This document shows positions 25,101-36,091 of a stretch of 64,000 nt of DNA, in pieces; the first letter of the stretch is position 1; each line of letters starts with the position of its first letter. The notes beneath the pieces were generated by a model. The model was given only the letters and a program-made list of their open reading frames with translations. It searched no databases and was not told the DNA's origin. Source of the stretch: Daphnia pulex (taxonomy: Eukaryota; Arthropoda; Branchiopoda; Diplostraca; Daphniidae). The stretch spans positions 10,044,001 through 10,108,000 of the forward strand of contig NC_060023.1 of assembly GCF_021134715.1 (NCBI RefSeq). The letters are read 5' to 3'. Position numbers and translations under genes: made by a program.

Positions 25101-26206
25101 AAGTTGAACGTTTACATAGACAAACTCGGTGAATCTGGGTTTACTGAATTCGCCTGCAAATGGTACGTGGTTGTCTAATTAATTACCTTTAAACCTTCAT
25201 TTAATTGACTCCGTAATAAGGTACATGCAACGCAATCAACGCGAGAAGTTGCTACGACTCCGTCGATCTGAAGTCAGCACTTTTCTCGAGGGCCATCCTG
25301 ACATTCTGTGGGTGGATCAGTCAGAAAGCGAAAACTATTTGGACGCAGCTCACACTTTGACCAATTTGGCATGTGTAGAGAAAGATCTCTATAGGTAACA
25401 CATCTTAGAAATAATGTACTTCAATGTGATTGCCCAGGATTGCAAGTTTCAAAACTATTCCTCTTCTTTCCTGTCAAGTCGGAAGAGAACGCTGCTGAGC
25501 CTAGCGAAATTACATCTTGTCACTGAAGAAAAGTTGGGCCCTGATCCGGAAGTCGTTCAAGCAGAACTCGAGAACGTAGAGGCTGAACTCGCATTACTCA
25601 CGCATCAGGAGCAACTTCCAGTCGTGGTTTTACAAGCTTACGACATCGACCCTAACACTATGCGTGTGTTCACCGCCTCCGAATTGATGGAGGTTTGCCA
25701 TCATCAATCAAAGAAATTCTTTTTCAAAAAATGATTTTCAACCTTTATTTCTTTACATTCTAGATGTACATTTGCGACGAGAATGTTTTAGCCAACGAAC
25801 TGGACTTTAAAAAGGCGCTGGATTTGTTGAATTTCCTCGAGAATCAAGAAGAAAGAGAATCTCGTCGACTTGGAATCTGGGCGCGGGCCATTCTACGAGA
25901 TGCGTGGACACAGTTTGACACGGACAATGTGCTGCAGTCAATCAGCGGAACGATCTTTTTTAAGATTATTGAGTTTTCTCTTGGCACTGGTACAATTACT
26001 AAAATATTTCGAGGCTATTAGTCAGTTGGCTCCTTCATTGACGATGTGTTATTTGCGCAGGCGAAGATCTGGCCGATTTACTGCCCAACCCAGAAGAAAT
26101 CCTGCGTGAGCCGCAGTTATCCGAATTGGCCGGCAATGACGTGTTCCAGTTTCTGCTGAAGGCCGTCTACGAGCACGTCAATTCTCTAATGGAAGCTACT
26201 CGCTAA
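22141..26206 (+). CDS. Nup133: Nuclear pore complex protein Nup133
   Basis: Twelve exons: 22141-22178, 22244-22374, 22433-22764, 22826-23131, 23186-23809, 23872-24182, 24249-24696, 24756-25162, 25221-25394, 25479-25692, 25764-25989, 26061-26206. They total 3357 nt (1118 aa; human is 1156). Nup133 is the distal scaffold subunit of the Y-shaped Nup107-160 complex. Seen here: a short polar N-terminus; a beta-propeller with LPPSDLAHKSDLVAV and SPEGTVRYWDS; a GLLGSISRRMSSLIFGP segment at about residues 215-231 that aligns with the membrane-curvature-sensing ALPS region of the human protein; and an alpha-helical half containing DDYPATDPRWTDSVP, LHQLEDKVKAHDLFL, LAEKYVDFGALLTVC and MYICDENVLANELDFKKALDLL. 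Introns are 51-95 nt. The start ATG precedes a 38-nt first exon and matches the expected N-terminal length. The 3' end converges on the first INAF gene. Confidence 0.95.
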
Positions 26207-26457
26207 ATATATAAAAGATAATGATGCTTCATTTCCTCTTTGTTTATTTTTAGTTTTTCTTACGTGTCAAAAATGAGTTTGTGTGTCTCCAAGACAACAC
26301 CAAGAAAAAAAGAAAAAATACAAATTCCCCATTTTCACATTGTTTGTCTTTTTTTTTTTAAACAAGGAAAACACTCGACCAGAATGTGTAAAAGTGTTGT
26401 TCAATCTTCTTGTATTTAAAGAGCTTTACGACGACGACGATTTGTGTACATCCTTTT

Positions 26458-26930
26458 TTAGAAGAGAGCAGATGGTTTGCCTTCCATCGGAGACGTTAGA
26501 TTGCCGTGAGCTACTGGATTGGGGGAAAGGAAGAAACAAACAAGGAAATCAACATGTCTTGTGAGTCGATTGATTTGCTAAACATACCGTCGTCGGTGCT
26601 GAGACTGCAGTTGCCAAGAAGTGGCCGTAAAAGAGGACTACTGCTCTTGGAATGGCCCAAAAGGTGAGAAGTAGTAGAGTTGCTAGTGTAAGTCACTAGA
26701 GTGCTGTTTTGATTATTAGTTGTCGGATCCCAGATAAAGAAATAGTACAACGAGAGAACAGCAGCTGCTATGGAAACACTGCAAATGTATGCAACGACGG
26801 TGAAGACGCGGATGAGACTGGTGTTTCTCTCGTGTCCCCTATGGGTCTTGTGATTTTCACCTGGCATTATCACGCTGGAATAGGCCGGCTTCGACTCGAA
26901 AAGTTTGTTCAAACAATCACTACCACCCAT
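26458..26930 (-). CDS. INAF-motif single-pass membrane protein, copy 1
   Basis: Two exons, 26930-26588 and 26513-26458, 132 aa. Residues 39-69 form the INAF motif: LIRVFTVVAYICSVSIAA, then a transmembrane segment ending LSLYYFFIWDP. INAF proteins are small single-pass membrane proteins; Drosophila inaF products are needed for normal TRP channel function, and vertebrates have INAFM1/2. The tail after WDP has several N-x-S/T sequons. The start ATG at 26930 lies in a longer open frame, but only this codon is an ATG upstream of the motif with a plausible length. The intron phase and position match the second copy, which supports both models. Ion-channel association is known for the family only and is not shown here. 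Confidence 0.8.
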
Positions 26931-28246
26931 GACTATTGATTTCAATGAAATCAATGTCAAACTTGAAGAAGAAATCCAACAGAAATGTATAGTATATCCG
27001 ATTGGGACGAAAGGGTTGTCGAATCAAATAACACAGACGCGTCACAAACAAAGAAAGTGTGATAAATTGCGAATTGAAAGAAAAAAGAAGAAAACCGTTT
27101 AGAAAAGAGAACTGGGAAAATGACCGACTGGAACTAAAAGGGAAGTCTGCTCGAATGCCTTAAACCGACGCCTTTTAGTTTATTTACTTGATGGACCAAA
27201 CAGGAACCGGTGGGGGGGAGCCATTTTAGAACACAACGACGCATCTTCATCAGCATCCCTACAAGCATGTTGACATGAAAGAAAGAAAAAGGGCGAAACG
27301 GAGAAGGGATAGAAAGAAAAGAAATCGTGCATAGCTCCCGCGCATGCTCTTTGGCTGCTGTTCCTTTTTTACAATCAAGTTTCTTGTCTTTTTGGTCTTT
27401 CCCTTGAGCCTCTTTAGACCGCGCTGTCGGCTCGGATTCAATACAAGGACAACCAGGGAAAAGGTCTTCATCTAAGGGCCTTAAACGTCCAAAACGGGCT
27501 TACTCTCACCCCAGCAGGATCGTTCAATCTTGTCAGAGCTTAAGACCGCGCTCACTCCTACATCAATGTCTATAAAAGTCCGTATATCAGAAAGATTGAA
27601 ACACAATTTCCCTGTTAGTTCCCACACCGACTTATTAATTGCGCACTATACGAAATCATCTCCGGGCGGAGGCAGCGTGAGAGAGTTTGACGGGTCTACA
27701 ACACTTCCGATTCCGGAATATAAAACAAAAAAATACATATGAAACAAAGACGTAGAAACTTAACAGTCTATTCGAGCGGGGAGGGTTTCCAAACGCATTG
27801 CACGTATTCCCACCATCACTACCGAAGCCGGCAGCAGGATCCTTGAAGCGATCAATATATATGAAACACTTTGCAGAAAAGAGAGAGAAAAAAAAACAAG
27901 ATCGTGAGGCACATATTAAGTATAATTGACAACAAAGCTGAACGTGACTGGATTTGTGAAGCAACCGAATAATAATAAAAAAAATGTTTCGTGAACGCGA
28001 ATTAATTTCTCGGTCGAATTCGAGTTGTGAGCCATCAGCATAATCGGAATCGAAAAGTCGCAAATGGAGTCGCCAGCTTACGTGGGTGTGGCGTTATTAT
28101 CAAATTAACTTGGCCACGTCGTTGATGGAACTAATTGATTTTAAAAGACGCATCGGTAGTAGTAGACCCTCCCTTTAGGCTTGTCAATGTGTATGAACTC
28201 TGCTCTCTAGCTTGTTAATATTATAGAGACTGGCTGTAGTAACTAC

Positions 28247-28780
28247 TTGGGAACGGCGATCAAATTGAGTGCAGATCAACATCTGAATCTTCTTGGGCTT
28301 GGGGCCCATTTCAGAGTCTACACGGAATTTTCTTGCCGACGTTGGCTCATTGGTAAAAGAGAAAATCTAATCGACTTCTGGAGATTATCGAGTTCTTTTT
28401 TTGGCAGTGATACAGGAGCAGTTGAAAGAATAAATATTTCTCTAGGGGGCGATTACCCAGTTGGCTCCTTAACTATACTGTCAGCCGGATCGTCCATTTA
28501 CGTCATCGTCATCCAGCCGGCTGTCGATAATAACGCAGCTGCAGAAGGAAACCAAGGAAAAGAAGAAAATTTTCTTATTTTTGATTTTTTGTTTAAAAGG
28601 GGGGTCTGTTGGGGATGGAGATTTCATTTTGACTTAGAGTTATTTGCGCAGGCGGGAGTTTCCCTTGATTTAATACCAACTACGCCATCCAGCACAAATA
28701 CCAAGCTGAGTGTGACGTCCTTCCGTTCAAGCCGGAGGTCAAAAAGGTCTTTTTCACTTCCTGCTAGTAGACATCTCTAG
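28247..28780 (+). other. Unexplained open reading frame without a clear start
   Basis: A 178-codon stop-free stretch (first in-frame codon TTG, no early ATG) followed by two AATAAA motifs at about 28813-28828. Within it, GTAAAAGAG...TTTTTTTGGCAG around 28350-28409 would make a normal short intron joining ...CRRWLIG to DTGAVERINISLGG. I recognise no family. It could be a real gene with an undetected 5' exon, a decayed gene, or chance. Confidence 0.2.
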
Positions 28781-28857
28781 CTATGAGCTCGTGTCAATTC
28801 TTTTCATGTGAAAATAAAGTCGAATAAAGACCAGCTTATGCTGTCACACTTGTTCTG

Positions 28858-28863
28858 TTTATT
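28858..28863 (-). terminator. Polyadenylation signal, INAF copy 2
   Basis: Minus-strand AATAAA about 225 nt after the stop of INAF copy 2. It overlaps the region where plus-strand AATAAA motifs also occur. Confidence 0.4.
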
Positions 28864-29087
28864 AAATTTGCCTTGATATATATTATCAGTATAATTTAAG
28901 GTCTCTCCTCCGTTGCTAGAGTCAAATACTTTAAGGATAAAATAGAATATAAGAAGCGATCAATTTTTTTCATGTTTTTATATGTGGCACAATCACTGTT
29001 GAAGGAAAGAAAGCTGCGCGATGGAAGAAGGAATCAATATTGTATTGGCCGGTTAATTGGCGACCAGCGCTAATTGATTGATATTTT

Positions 29088-29591
29088 TCACGTTCCATTA
29101 GATGTGACGCCAAACACTTCCGCTGTTAAGTTGTTCGATGCTGCATCAAAACCAAATAAAAAGAAGAAGAAATATCCATCAATAAAAAAAAAAGAAAGAT
29201 CGATAAATGTTTTTGTTGGGTCTCAATCAGCCTACGCGTGAACGAGGAAAAAAGAAGACATACCAGTTACGGTGGTATGGTCGCCAATGAGATGTCGTAA
29301 AAGGGGGCTGGCGGAGGTAGAGGAAAGAGAGTTTGGTAATTGGGAATGTGACGGTGGAGTATAGAGTGAATTGGGTTCTTGAAATGCCGCGTGATTGGAA
29401 CGAGGATCCGGATCCCAGAGGAAAATGTAATAAAGCGAAAGCATTACAGCCGCTCCCGAAACGCTGCAAAAGTAGGCGATGACAGTGATTAATCGGATCA
29501 ATTTTTCGTTTCGATTGCGATTGGCTGCAGCTTTATTTTCGCCATTGGCATCGGGTGGACCACCACCACCACCCGGTCTATTCGCTTCCAT
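29088..29591 (-). CDS. INAF-motif single-pass membrane protein, copy 2
   Basis: Exons 29591-29264 and 29140-29088, 126 aa. The INAF motif is at residues 31-61: LIRLITVIAYFCSVSGAA, then a transmembrane segment ending LSLYYIFLWDP. It aligns with copy 1 through the motif and the following Ser/Pro-rich tail (SASPLLRHLIGD against SSSPLLRPLLGN). It shares the phase-1 donor and a very short last exon containing NLT. The N-terminus is Gly/Pro/Asn-rich, unlike copy 1. The upstream frame is open but lacks a better ATG. The two copies are a tandem duplication on one strand about 2.2 kb apart. Confidence 0.8.
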
Positions 29592-31549
29592 CTTTCGATC
29601 AGAGTAAAGTTGTCGTGCAACTAATCCGCTTCCCAAGCGGATTTCCCCCCTCACGAAACACACACACACAGTCCGTCACACACTCGCACTTCACATATAG
29701 CCTAACTGAACGGATAGCTTTCCTTTTACTCGGAAATGCTCGTCAAATGTAGTGGAAACTTTTCGGCCAGAGAGAGAGAGAGTGAGACAGTGTATGTTTT
29801 GGACACCCGACCCGGTCTGTGATGCGAGCTGAAATGGCCACGCACTTGGTTTATTTCCTTGATATTCCCGACCGAGGAGGAGCCATTCGAGGGAGCACAA
29901 AGGCGCACCTCGATAACACACACACACAGACAGAGCGACAGAGTCTTTTCAGCGCATGCTAAATCTTCTTTTGTGCTATCTGCCGATCTTTCAAAAAGAA
30001 TTTCAGAATATATTGATGCCGGCACGTATACTATATATATGTATATTTTCCCAAGGAACAAGAAAAAAGAAACCAATGCAAACGTGGAAATAGTCGGCTC
30101 CTAATGGGATTTGAAACGTCAACCGGCGCCCGCAAATTCCCAATCCTATAAGGCACATTACTGGTGTTTCCCTATTCTCTCCGCCGTCTATGCGCCTAAT
30201 CTAGTTAAGTAAAGGACGTGAATAGGAGCCCGGCAACAGCCAGCAGCCAGCCTAATGTTTAATTTACAAACAAATAAATATCTACAACAGGGCAGAGACC
30301 TACTTCATCGGAGCGAATGATTGCCGCCAGGATGCTTTATGGCAAATGTGTTCTTTTAAAAAAAGAAAAGACACAAACACACATATATATGGAGAAATAA
30401 TATATAACCCCTTGGTTTCTTTTACTCCCACAGCTCGATCGATAAACGCACTTGACAAAACAGACATCGGGGTCGACAGATTCGATCGAGTGTCGTCCAT
30501 CGACAACACGGGTCCCTGACTCTTTATTTCCAAATCACAATAGATAACATGTGTTTCGACCTAGATTCAAAGCAATATCAAGATCTGCTTAGACCCACAG
30601 CCTGTCTCTCGCGTGTATCCTATTTGTTTTCCGCATCAACGACTTTGGCGGGGACATTATTCTTTGCGAATAGCCACTAAAAGGAAATGAAACAAACAAC
30701 TCTTGGCGTTGATTAAATGTCATCGGATTAAGTTTGTATCTTAACTCATTTCTCTCTCTCCAACGTTCGGCTCATTTATTGATGGTCATTCCGTTCTCTA
30801 AGGAGACCGGCGACCCTATCAAATAAAGACCAAGCGGCCTGAGTGAGTCCCAGGGCGATGGGTCTATATCGATCGTGTACTACTCATAGATGAACAGTCG
30901 AGTCAAACACGATAATCTTCAAGAGAAACACAAGACAATGCCAAAAAGAATTGGGAAGGAAAGAAAAAAGGATTTATAAGTGAAGGCTGTTGACTAAAAG
31001 TCTACAGCCAACAGCTCATTTATACTCGAGCACTAATAAAGAATGCATCGAGTTTCTTCAATCAGAATTGCTGATTTTCAACCCACACAATTTTGGTTCC
31101 GCTATGCAGGTTCAAAACTTTTCGCGTTCCCGAGTATAACAATCGTCGCGCGTTTGGGATTCTCATGCCAATCAGTCACACATTCCGCTTTATTTGATAC
31201 GGCTTCCCTACGAGTCCTCAAAGTTTGTGGATGACGTCCACAACAAAAGCAATCCAATTACGTTTGGCATTGTGCCGCGTAATAATATTGACAGTCAGTT
31301 CACCGAGAGCTCCTCATAATTTACACAAAGACATCTTTTGCCAGACGTTCTTCGAAAACTGCTCTATTCTTATCAAAAAGTCGAACCATGGTTCAGCTTT
31401 TCAATGGCTGTCTTGATAAAGCTGAAAAATTCTTTAAATATCGATATTGGATATTCAAGCGATCGATAATAAAACAAAGCGTCGACTGCTTTCTTCTATT
31501 TGAAAACGATAACAAACGTTTTCTTTTTTTGAGAAGCAAGTAATTAAAA
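29592..31549. other. Intergenic region
   Basis: Contains the presumed promoter of INAF copy 2 (minus) and of the APLF-like gene (plus). Short (CA)n and (AG)n runs are present. No coding sequence is supported; the 60-odd codon plus-strand frames near 31043-31416 look like chance. Confidence 0.4.
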
Positions 31550-32443
31550 ATGGAAGTTAAAAGAGAAGTTGATGACTCACAGAAAGTTGAAAATGAGCAG
31601 AGCAATCTTGAAGAAGATTGTGAGAGAAATTTACCGGCCTGGATGTTGACATCTGACGAAACTCTCACCCAGGACGAAGAGAGTGCCAAAAGTCCGCCTC
31701 CAGCCGAAGTTAAAGAGGAAACTACTGAAACAGCAGCAGCAACTTCAGTATTAATTACTTTTAGAATTTCATTTATAAAATGAATCATCATTAAAGTGCA
31801 ATGTCATGATTCCCTGTAGGCTGATGGAATGTCAGAAAATAAGCGAATCCCTTGCAAATATGGAGACGGCTGTTACAGAAGAAACCCTGCTCATAAAGAA
31901 GAATTCAGTCATCCCGGGGATGATGACTACAGGGTTTTTCAAGAAGGTGAAGAGGGTGAAGAAGGTCCTCAAAATGATGACAATAAGCCAGAATGTCAAT
32001 ATGGAACTTCCTGCTATCGTCAAAACCCACAACACAAAAGAGACTTCAAGCACACACAACCACCACGTGTGGACACACCAGAGGACTCCCCACAAAAGAA
32101 GAAAACCCGGAGACCAGGTTTGCAATTAATATTAGCTCAATTGTTCATGAGCAAATTTCTCACTTGTTTCATTACAGCAAAAAGACCCAGACCCACAGAT
32201 TCAGACTATGAATCGGAAGGCGATAAAGACTACGATCTCGAGGACTCTTTTATCGACGACACTGAAGATGAGGAAGAAAATGCAGAAGAAGATGAAGATT
32301 ACGTACCTGATGTTAACGATCAAGTCGATCCAGAGCTTTTGAAAGAAGATCAGTGGGAAGCTTCACCCGAAGATGCCCCAGAAGTTTTGGAGCTTTTGAA
32401 GGAAGCCCGTGACTATTTGAGAAACAAAAATTTGCAAAAATAA
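31550..32443 (+). CDS. APLF-like poly(ADP-ribose)-binding DNA-repair factor
   Basis: Exons 31550-31747, 31820-32117, 32178-32443, 253 aa. Two PBZ fingers (C-x5-C-x6-H-x5-H) are complete: C78, C84, H91, H97 and C125, C131, H138, H144, each with the CxYGxxCYRxNPxHKxxFxH signature. PBZ fingers bind poly(ADP-ribose). Residues 26-33, RNLPAWML, resemble the Ku80-binding motif of APLF. The C-terminal third is strongly acidic (DDTEDEEENAEEDEDYVPD), like the histone-chaperone tail of APLF. The FHA domain that begins vertebrate APLF is absent. This suggests a minimal APLF acting in non-homologous end joining at PARylated breaks. The second intron is 60 nt, in phase with the code and free of stops, so its retention would add 20 residues. 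Confidence 0.85.
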
Positions 32444-32581
32444 GTTCACGTAATAATGCTTTTTAATTTTATATTTTTATATATACATAATGTTTCTAAA
32501 ATGTCATAATCCAGAACCCTCGTATTCATTCGTAACTGAAATTGTTCTAATGATGTGCCTATCAAAAAATTTTACTGGAAT

Positions 32582-32587
32582 AATAAA
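32582..32587 (+). terminator. Polyadenylation signal, APLF-like gene
   Basis: AATAAA 138 nt after the stop codon. Confidence 0.6.
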
Positions 32588-33388
32588 GATTTGACCTAAC
32601 GTTTTATTTCTTTCGAAATAGAAGTAAATTATTTCTACTTGTCAGCAAAAACTTTCGATTCTTAAACGATTGTATAACATATCAGTTTACTCAATTAAAA
32701 TTTCAAAATCCGATTTTAAAATTTTTGAGGCTAAAAATTCTATAAAACTTTAATTTGGGGGAACCAATTTCGACAAAAAGATTTGTAAAGGTGGCCAAAA
32801 CGCAAGCTCAAATCAATGCTGCCTATTATTTTAAGAAATTTTTCCAGCTAAGTCAAAGAGCTCTTCAATAAAAATTTGCAATGCTTCCATCAGAGATCAA
32901 TTACGTAAATTTAATCATGTGATTATTTTATCGCTGATTATTAGAGAATCGTTAATGATTTTTCTTGCAATCTTAAATGTAAATTATGAATCCACTGAAT
33001 CGATCACAGCACATAAAGAAAGGCATCGATTTCCATGCACTATTAATTCTGAAAGGCAGGCAAAATTGCTTCGTCATCGCAAGTTTAATCAAGAAAGCCC
33101 AGCCACGGCTTCCCTCAATTTTGGCGGCAAATAACCCCTATGACCTGTACTGGAACAATGGGCAATAATGAAGGGTGTGAGAAGATGATCCCTCCTCTCT
33201 TGTGCAAAAAGGAGGGGATGATGGGTGGTGCAATCGGCCATTAAATTAATCAGTCAAGTGGCAAACTGCTGACTTTCAAGTAAAACTGCTCTGCTGCTGC
33301 TGCTGGCGAATTTTCTTCTGAAAGATTGCTCATCCGTGAATTTTAAAACTTGGATCTCGTGGTTCTGTTAGTTGAAATTCTCGCAAAA
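32588..33388. other. Intergenic region
   Basis: AT-rich, with no supported gene. A small imperfect hairpin (ATCCCTCCT...AGGAGGGGAT) lies near 33188-33220. The last 100 bases should carry the homeobox gene promoter. Confidence 0.4.
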
Positions 33389-34808
33389 ATGAATAAAAAT
33401 CCTCAACGAAGTAAGTTTTCCTAACATTCTTTAACAGTGGGTAATCTCGTATGAAATACTTGGAAATATGTAACACTATTCATGTTCAACACACTCGATG
33501 CACGATTTGTATGAAAGAAACTGAAAATTTAATGGTTTTACCTGTTTTCGTGGCCGATCAATCCAAGCCCAAACACGTGGTCGAGCTGAGCAGTATTCAG
33601 CACAGCCACACCGCCATTAGCCTTGCACACCACACACTGCCGATAGTCGTCTACACACTGAAAACTTGAATTATCTTTTACTTAACAGCATAACTTAAAA
33701 TTTTAATTTTAAATGTATTTTTTTTTTTTTTAATATTTTATTATTTTAATTCCAGGATCTCCACAACGAAGATTATCTTGCGAAGTTGTAAATTGGCTAA
33801 AACAACTGTATGCGATCAACCCGTATCCCGATCGATTTCAGATAGGCGCTATGGCTCTTCAATGCAAGATAGAATCATCGCGTGTTCAAGTATTTAATAC
33901 CTTAGCACAAAATAATCCTTTGTCTATCTATAGACATTTTTTTTTTTTATCATTTCGTGCAGAACTGGTTTAGCAACCGACGAACTAGCGATAGTCGTAG
34001 AGGCACCCTTTGTCGCCAATGTCGATATTTCAAATCTCCATTGGTTTCAGAAGAACTACATCGTCTTTATCCATTCTCTCGTCATTGTGTCATCATGTTG
34101 TCGATGCCACAATTTTATTTCCCTCAAAATTTGGTTAACGTGACTGGATTGCCGATGACGACAGATCCTCCAAGACCCCCAACTGCCGAAGTGGATTATA
34201 ATGGAAACAACAATCCTCAAATTGGATCAAAACATTCCATTCAAGATCCCTTCCCTGTTCAGCCATCTGAAAATCCGTTTCAAACTTCGAATTGTCATTC
34301 GCAAATACCCTACAACCAGATTACAGATTCATGCCAGCAGCAACTGCCACAACTGGAACCGATATCGCATCAGCAACATGCAAGCCCAAAGGTATTTTTG
34401 TACTCTTCTCCATTCCAGTAAATGATTACATTCTAAAACTTTATGTGATTTAAGGGACAGAATTTCCGCCAGAGGGACGAACACACGGAGTTAGACAATG
34501 CCTATGAAGTTGCTATAAACGAGATTGGATCTTATTCTAGCAATGCGACATATGACGGCCGTCAAACTTGTCCTCCCTGGGCTTGGAGCCAAAGTACCTC
34601 AATAGCTTCACATAACTGGATGCAAAATAGTGCAGCAGCAACTCTTGCTCCTATAAAGTTGGAAGGACAAGAGTTTGCGCAGCAACAATGTCCAGATTTG
34701 AACATTGAGATCTACGGCGAAGATTATTCTGGAATTGTATACCCAGATTATATGGACTTTCCAAATTTTTCCCTTCCGGTGAGCAATGTTAATTTGCAAA
34801 CCTATTAA
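33389..34808 (+). CDS. Divergent homeodomain protein
   Basis: Exons 33389-33410, 33756-33889, 33963-34391, 34455-34808, 312 aa. Residues about 5-64 form a homeodomain: basic N-terminal arm (PQRRLS), helix 1 (CEVVNWLKQLYAIN), PYP turn, and recognition helix SSRVQNWFSNRRTSDSRR with the conserved W54, F55, N57 and R59. The NPYP turn and NWF.NRR helix recall SIX-type and related atypical classes, but no SIX domain precedes it. An intron splits the recognition helix between Q52 and N53. The remainder is Pro/Gln/Asn-rich, with an acidic aromatic end (IYGEDYSGIVYPDYMDFPNF) that could be an activation domain. It is probably a sequence-specific transcription factor; I cannot assign a named orthologue. 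Confidence 0.75.
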
Positions 34809-36091
34809 AACTATTGCTTGATGTTTTTTTACTCAGTTCGTTTATGCAAGTTTTGAAGTAATTTTAAAAACTTCGTTCTCGTTTGTTTTACAAGTGCCTT
34901 TTAAACTTTAAACCAGAAATATGTTTGTGTCCTTGCCGAAATACTTTAATGTCTTAAAACCGTTTCTTTAACATACCAAATACATGGTTGTGTACGTTCA
35001 CCAGCTTTTTTCGCATTCAAATTCCTTTTAGCTGAAATCAATAGCCCTCCCCCGAGTTTTAAATAAGACGTTTCATGACAGAAAAGGAATAGGACCTACT
35101 GGCAGTTCTCCCAAAAGTAATGTTTTTATGCAAGTAACTTCCCCAAAGACGGAAACGGATCAGTGGATATATTCCGAACCATCGGAGCGGCTAAGATAGC
35201 AGACTTGACTTGACTTTTGACAGATAAATAAAATATATCGCAGAGAAGACAAGTGTACTTGTTAAACAAAATAGAGTGTTCGGTTCACCGACATCTTTTC
35301 GCTCGCACGAACAGTACTTTGCTTTACGAGTGTTTTGAGCATAGACAAAGACCACTGGTTGAAGCTCTTCATAAGAAAATTAACATGGCCAACTGTCGCC
35401 AGAATTCTTGCTACCCTTCCTCCGATTTCTCCAACCCCGTATTACTTGTCCTGCCCTCTAGTGTACGTTTTCATCTCTACACTCTGCTTACTTCTATTCA
35501 ATTGCAATGATTCAATTGATTTCTCTGCTTTTGTAATTAGCTAATGTCAAAATTTAATACAATTTGACTTCTTAATAAAAATTTTTAAGGCAAAATTACC
35601 TAAAACTATTAAACGCCAGCAAAGAATTTTACCAAGACAGAAGGAAAACAATCTTCGTCTGCAAAACCCTTCGTAGCCTCGGTGCAGTACAGTACTTTGT
35701 CCGCTAGAGGCACTACAATCGATACGGGAGCTCGGGGTCAGTAGGGATAGGGCTAAAAGGATAGCACAGCATCAACCAGTGGTCTTTGTCTATGGTTTTG
35801 AGTGATACTCAAGTACTCAACTATGATATTTTAAAATATTTTAGATAAACTTACTTGTAAAATCCTTGATCCAAAACCATGACTCCATGAGAAAATACTC
35901 TGGACAATCCGGGACAATCTGTCAATTTCTTCAGCGAAAAAATTTTGTTCAGCTGTGAATTGTTGTTTATCACTGATATGGCAACGTTGAATGTCAAAAA
36001 GAGCACACGAATTTCTGATTGACAACACGAGTTAAGATTGTAGAACTTTGAAAAATTTGCTGCCGAAGGAATAGAATTTTACCAAATAGAA
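34809..36091. other. Intergenic region with a long-range inverted repeat
   Basis: No supported gene; the frames at 35253-35544 (+) and 35831-36028 (-) show no recognisable domain. It contains a perfect 23-bp inverted repeat (35340-35362 and 35772-35794). Confidence 0.4.
35340..35794. repeat. 23-bp inverted repeat, arms 409 bp apart
   Basis: Left arm 35340-35362 begins CATAGACAAAGACC and its exact reverse complement ends at 35794. Weaker similarity extends a few bases beyond both arms. Confidence 0.8.

Larger units (their letters stand above)
26961..29087. other. Region between the two INAF genes
   Basis: Holds the upstream DNA of copy 1 (minus), a 178-codon plus-strand open frame (28247-28780, listed separately) and the 3' UTR of copy 2. 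Nothing else is recognisable. Confidence 0.4.
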
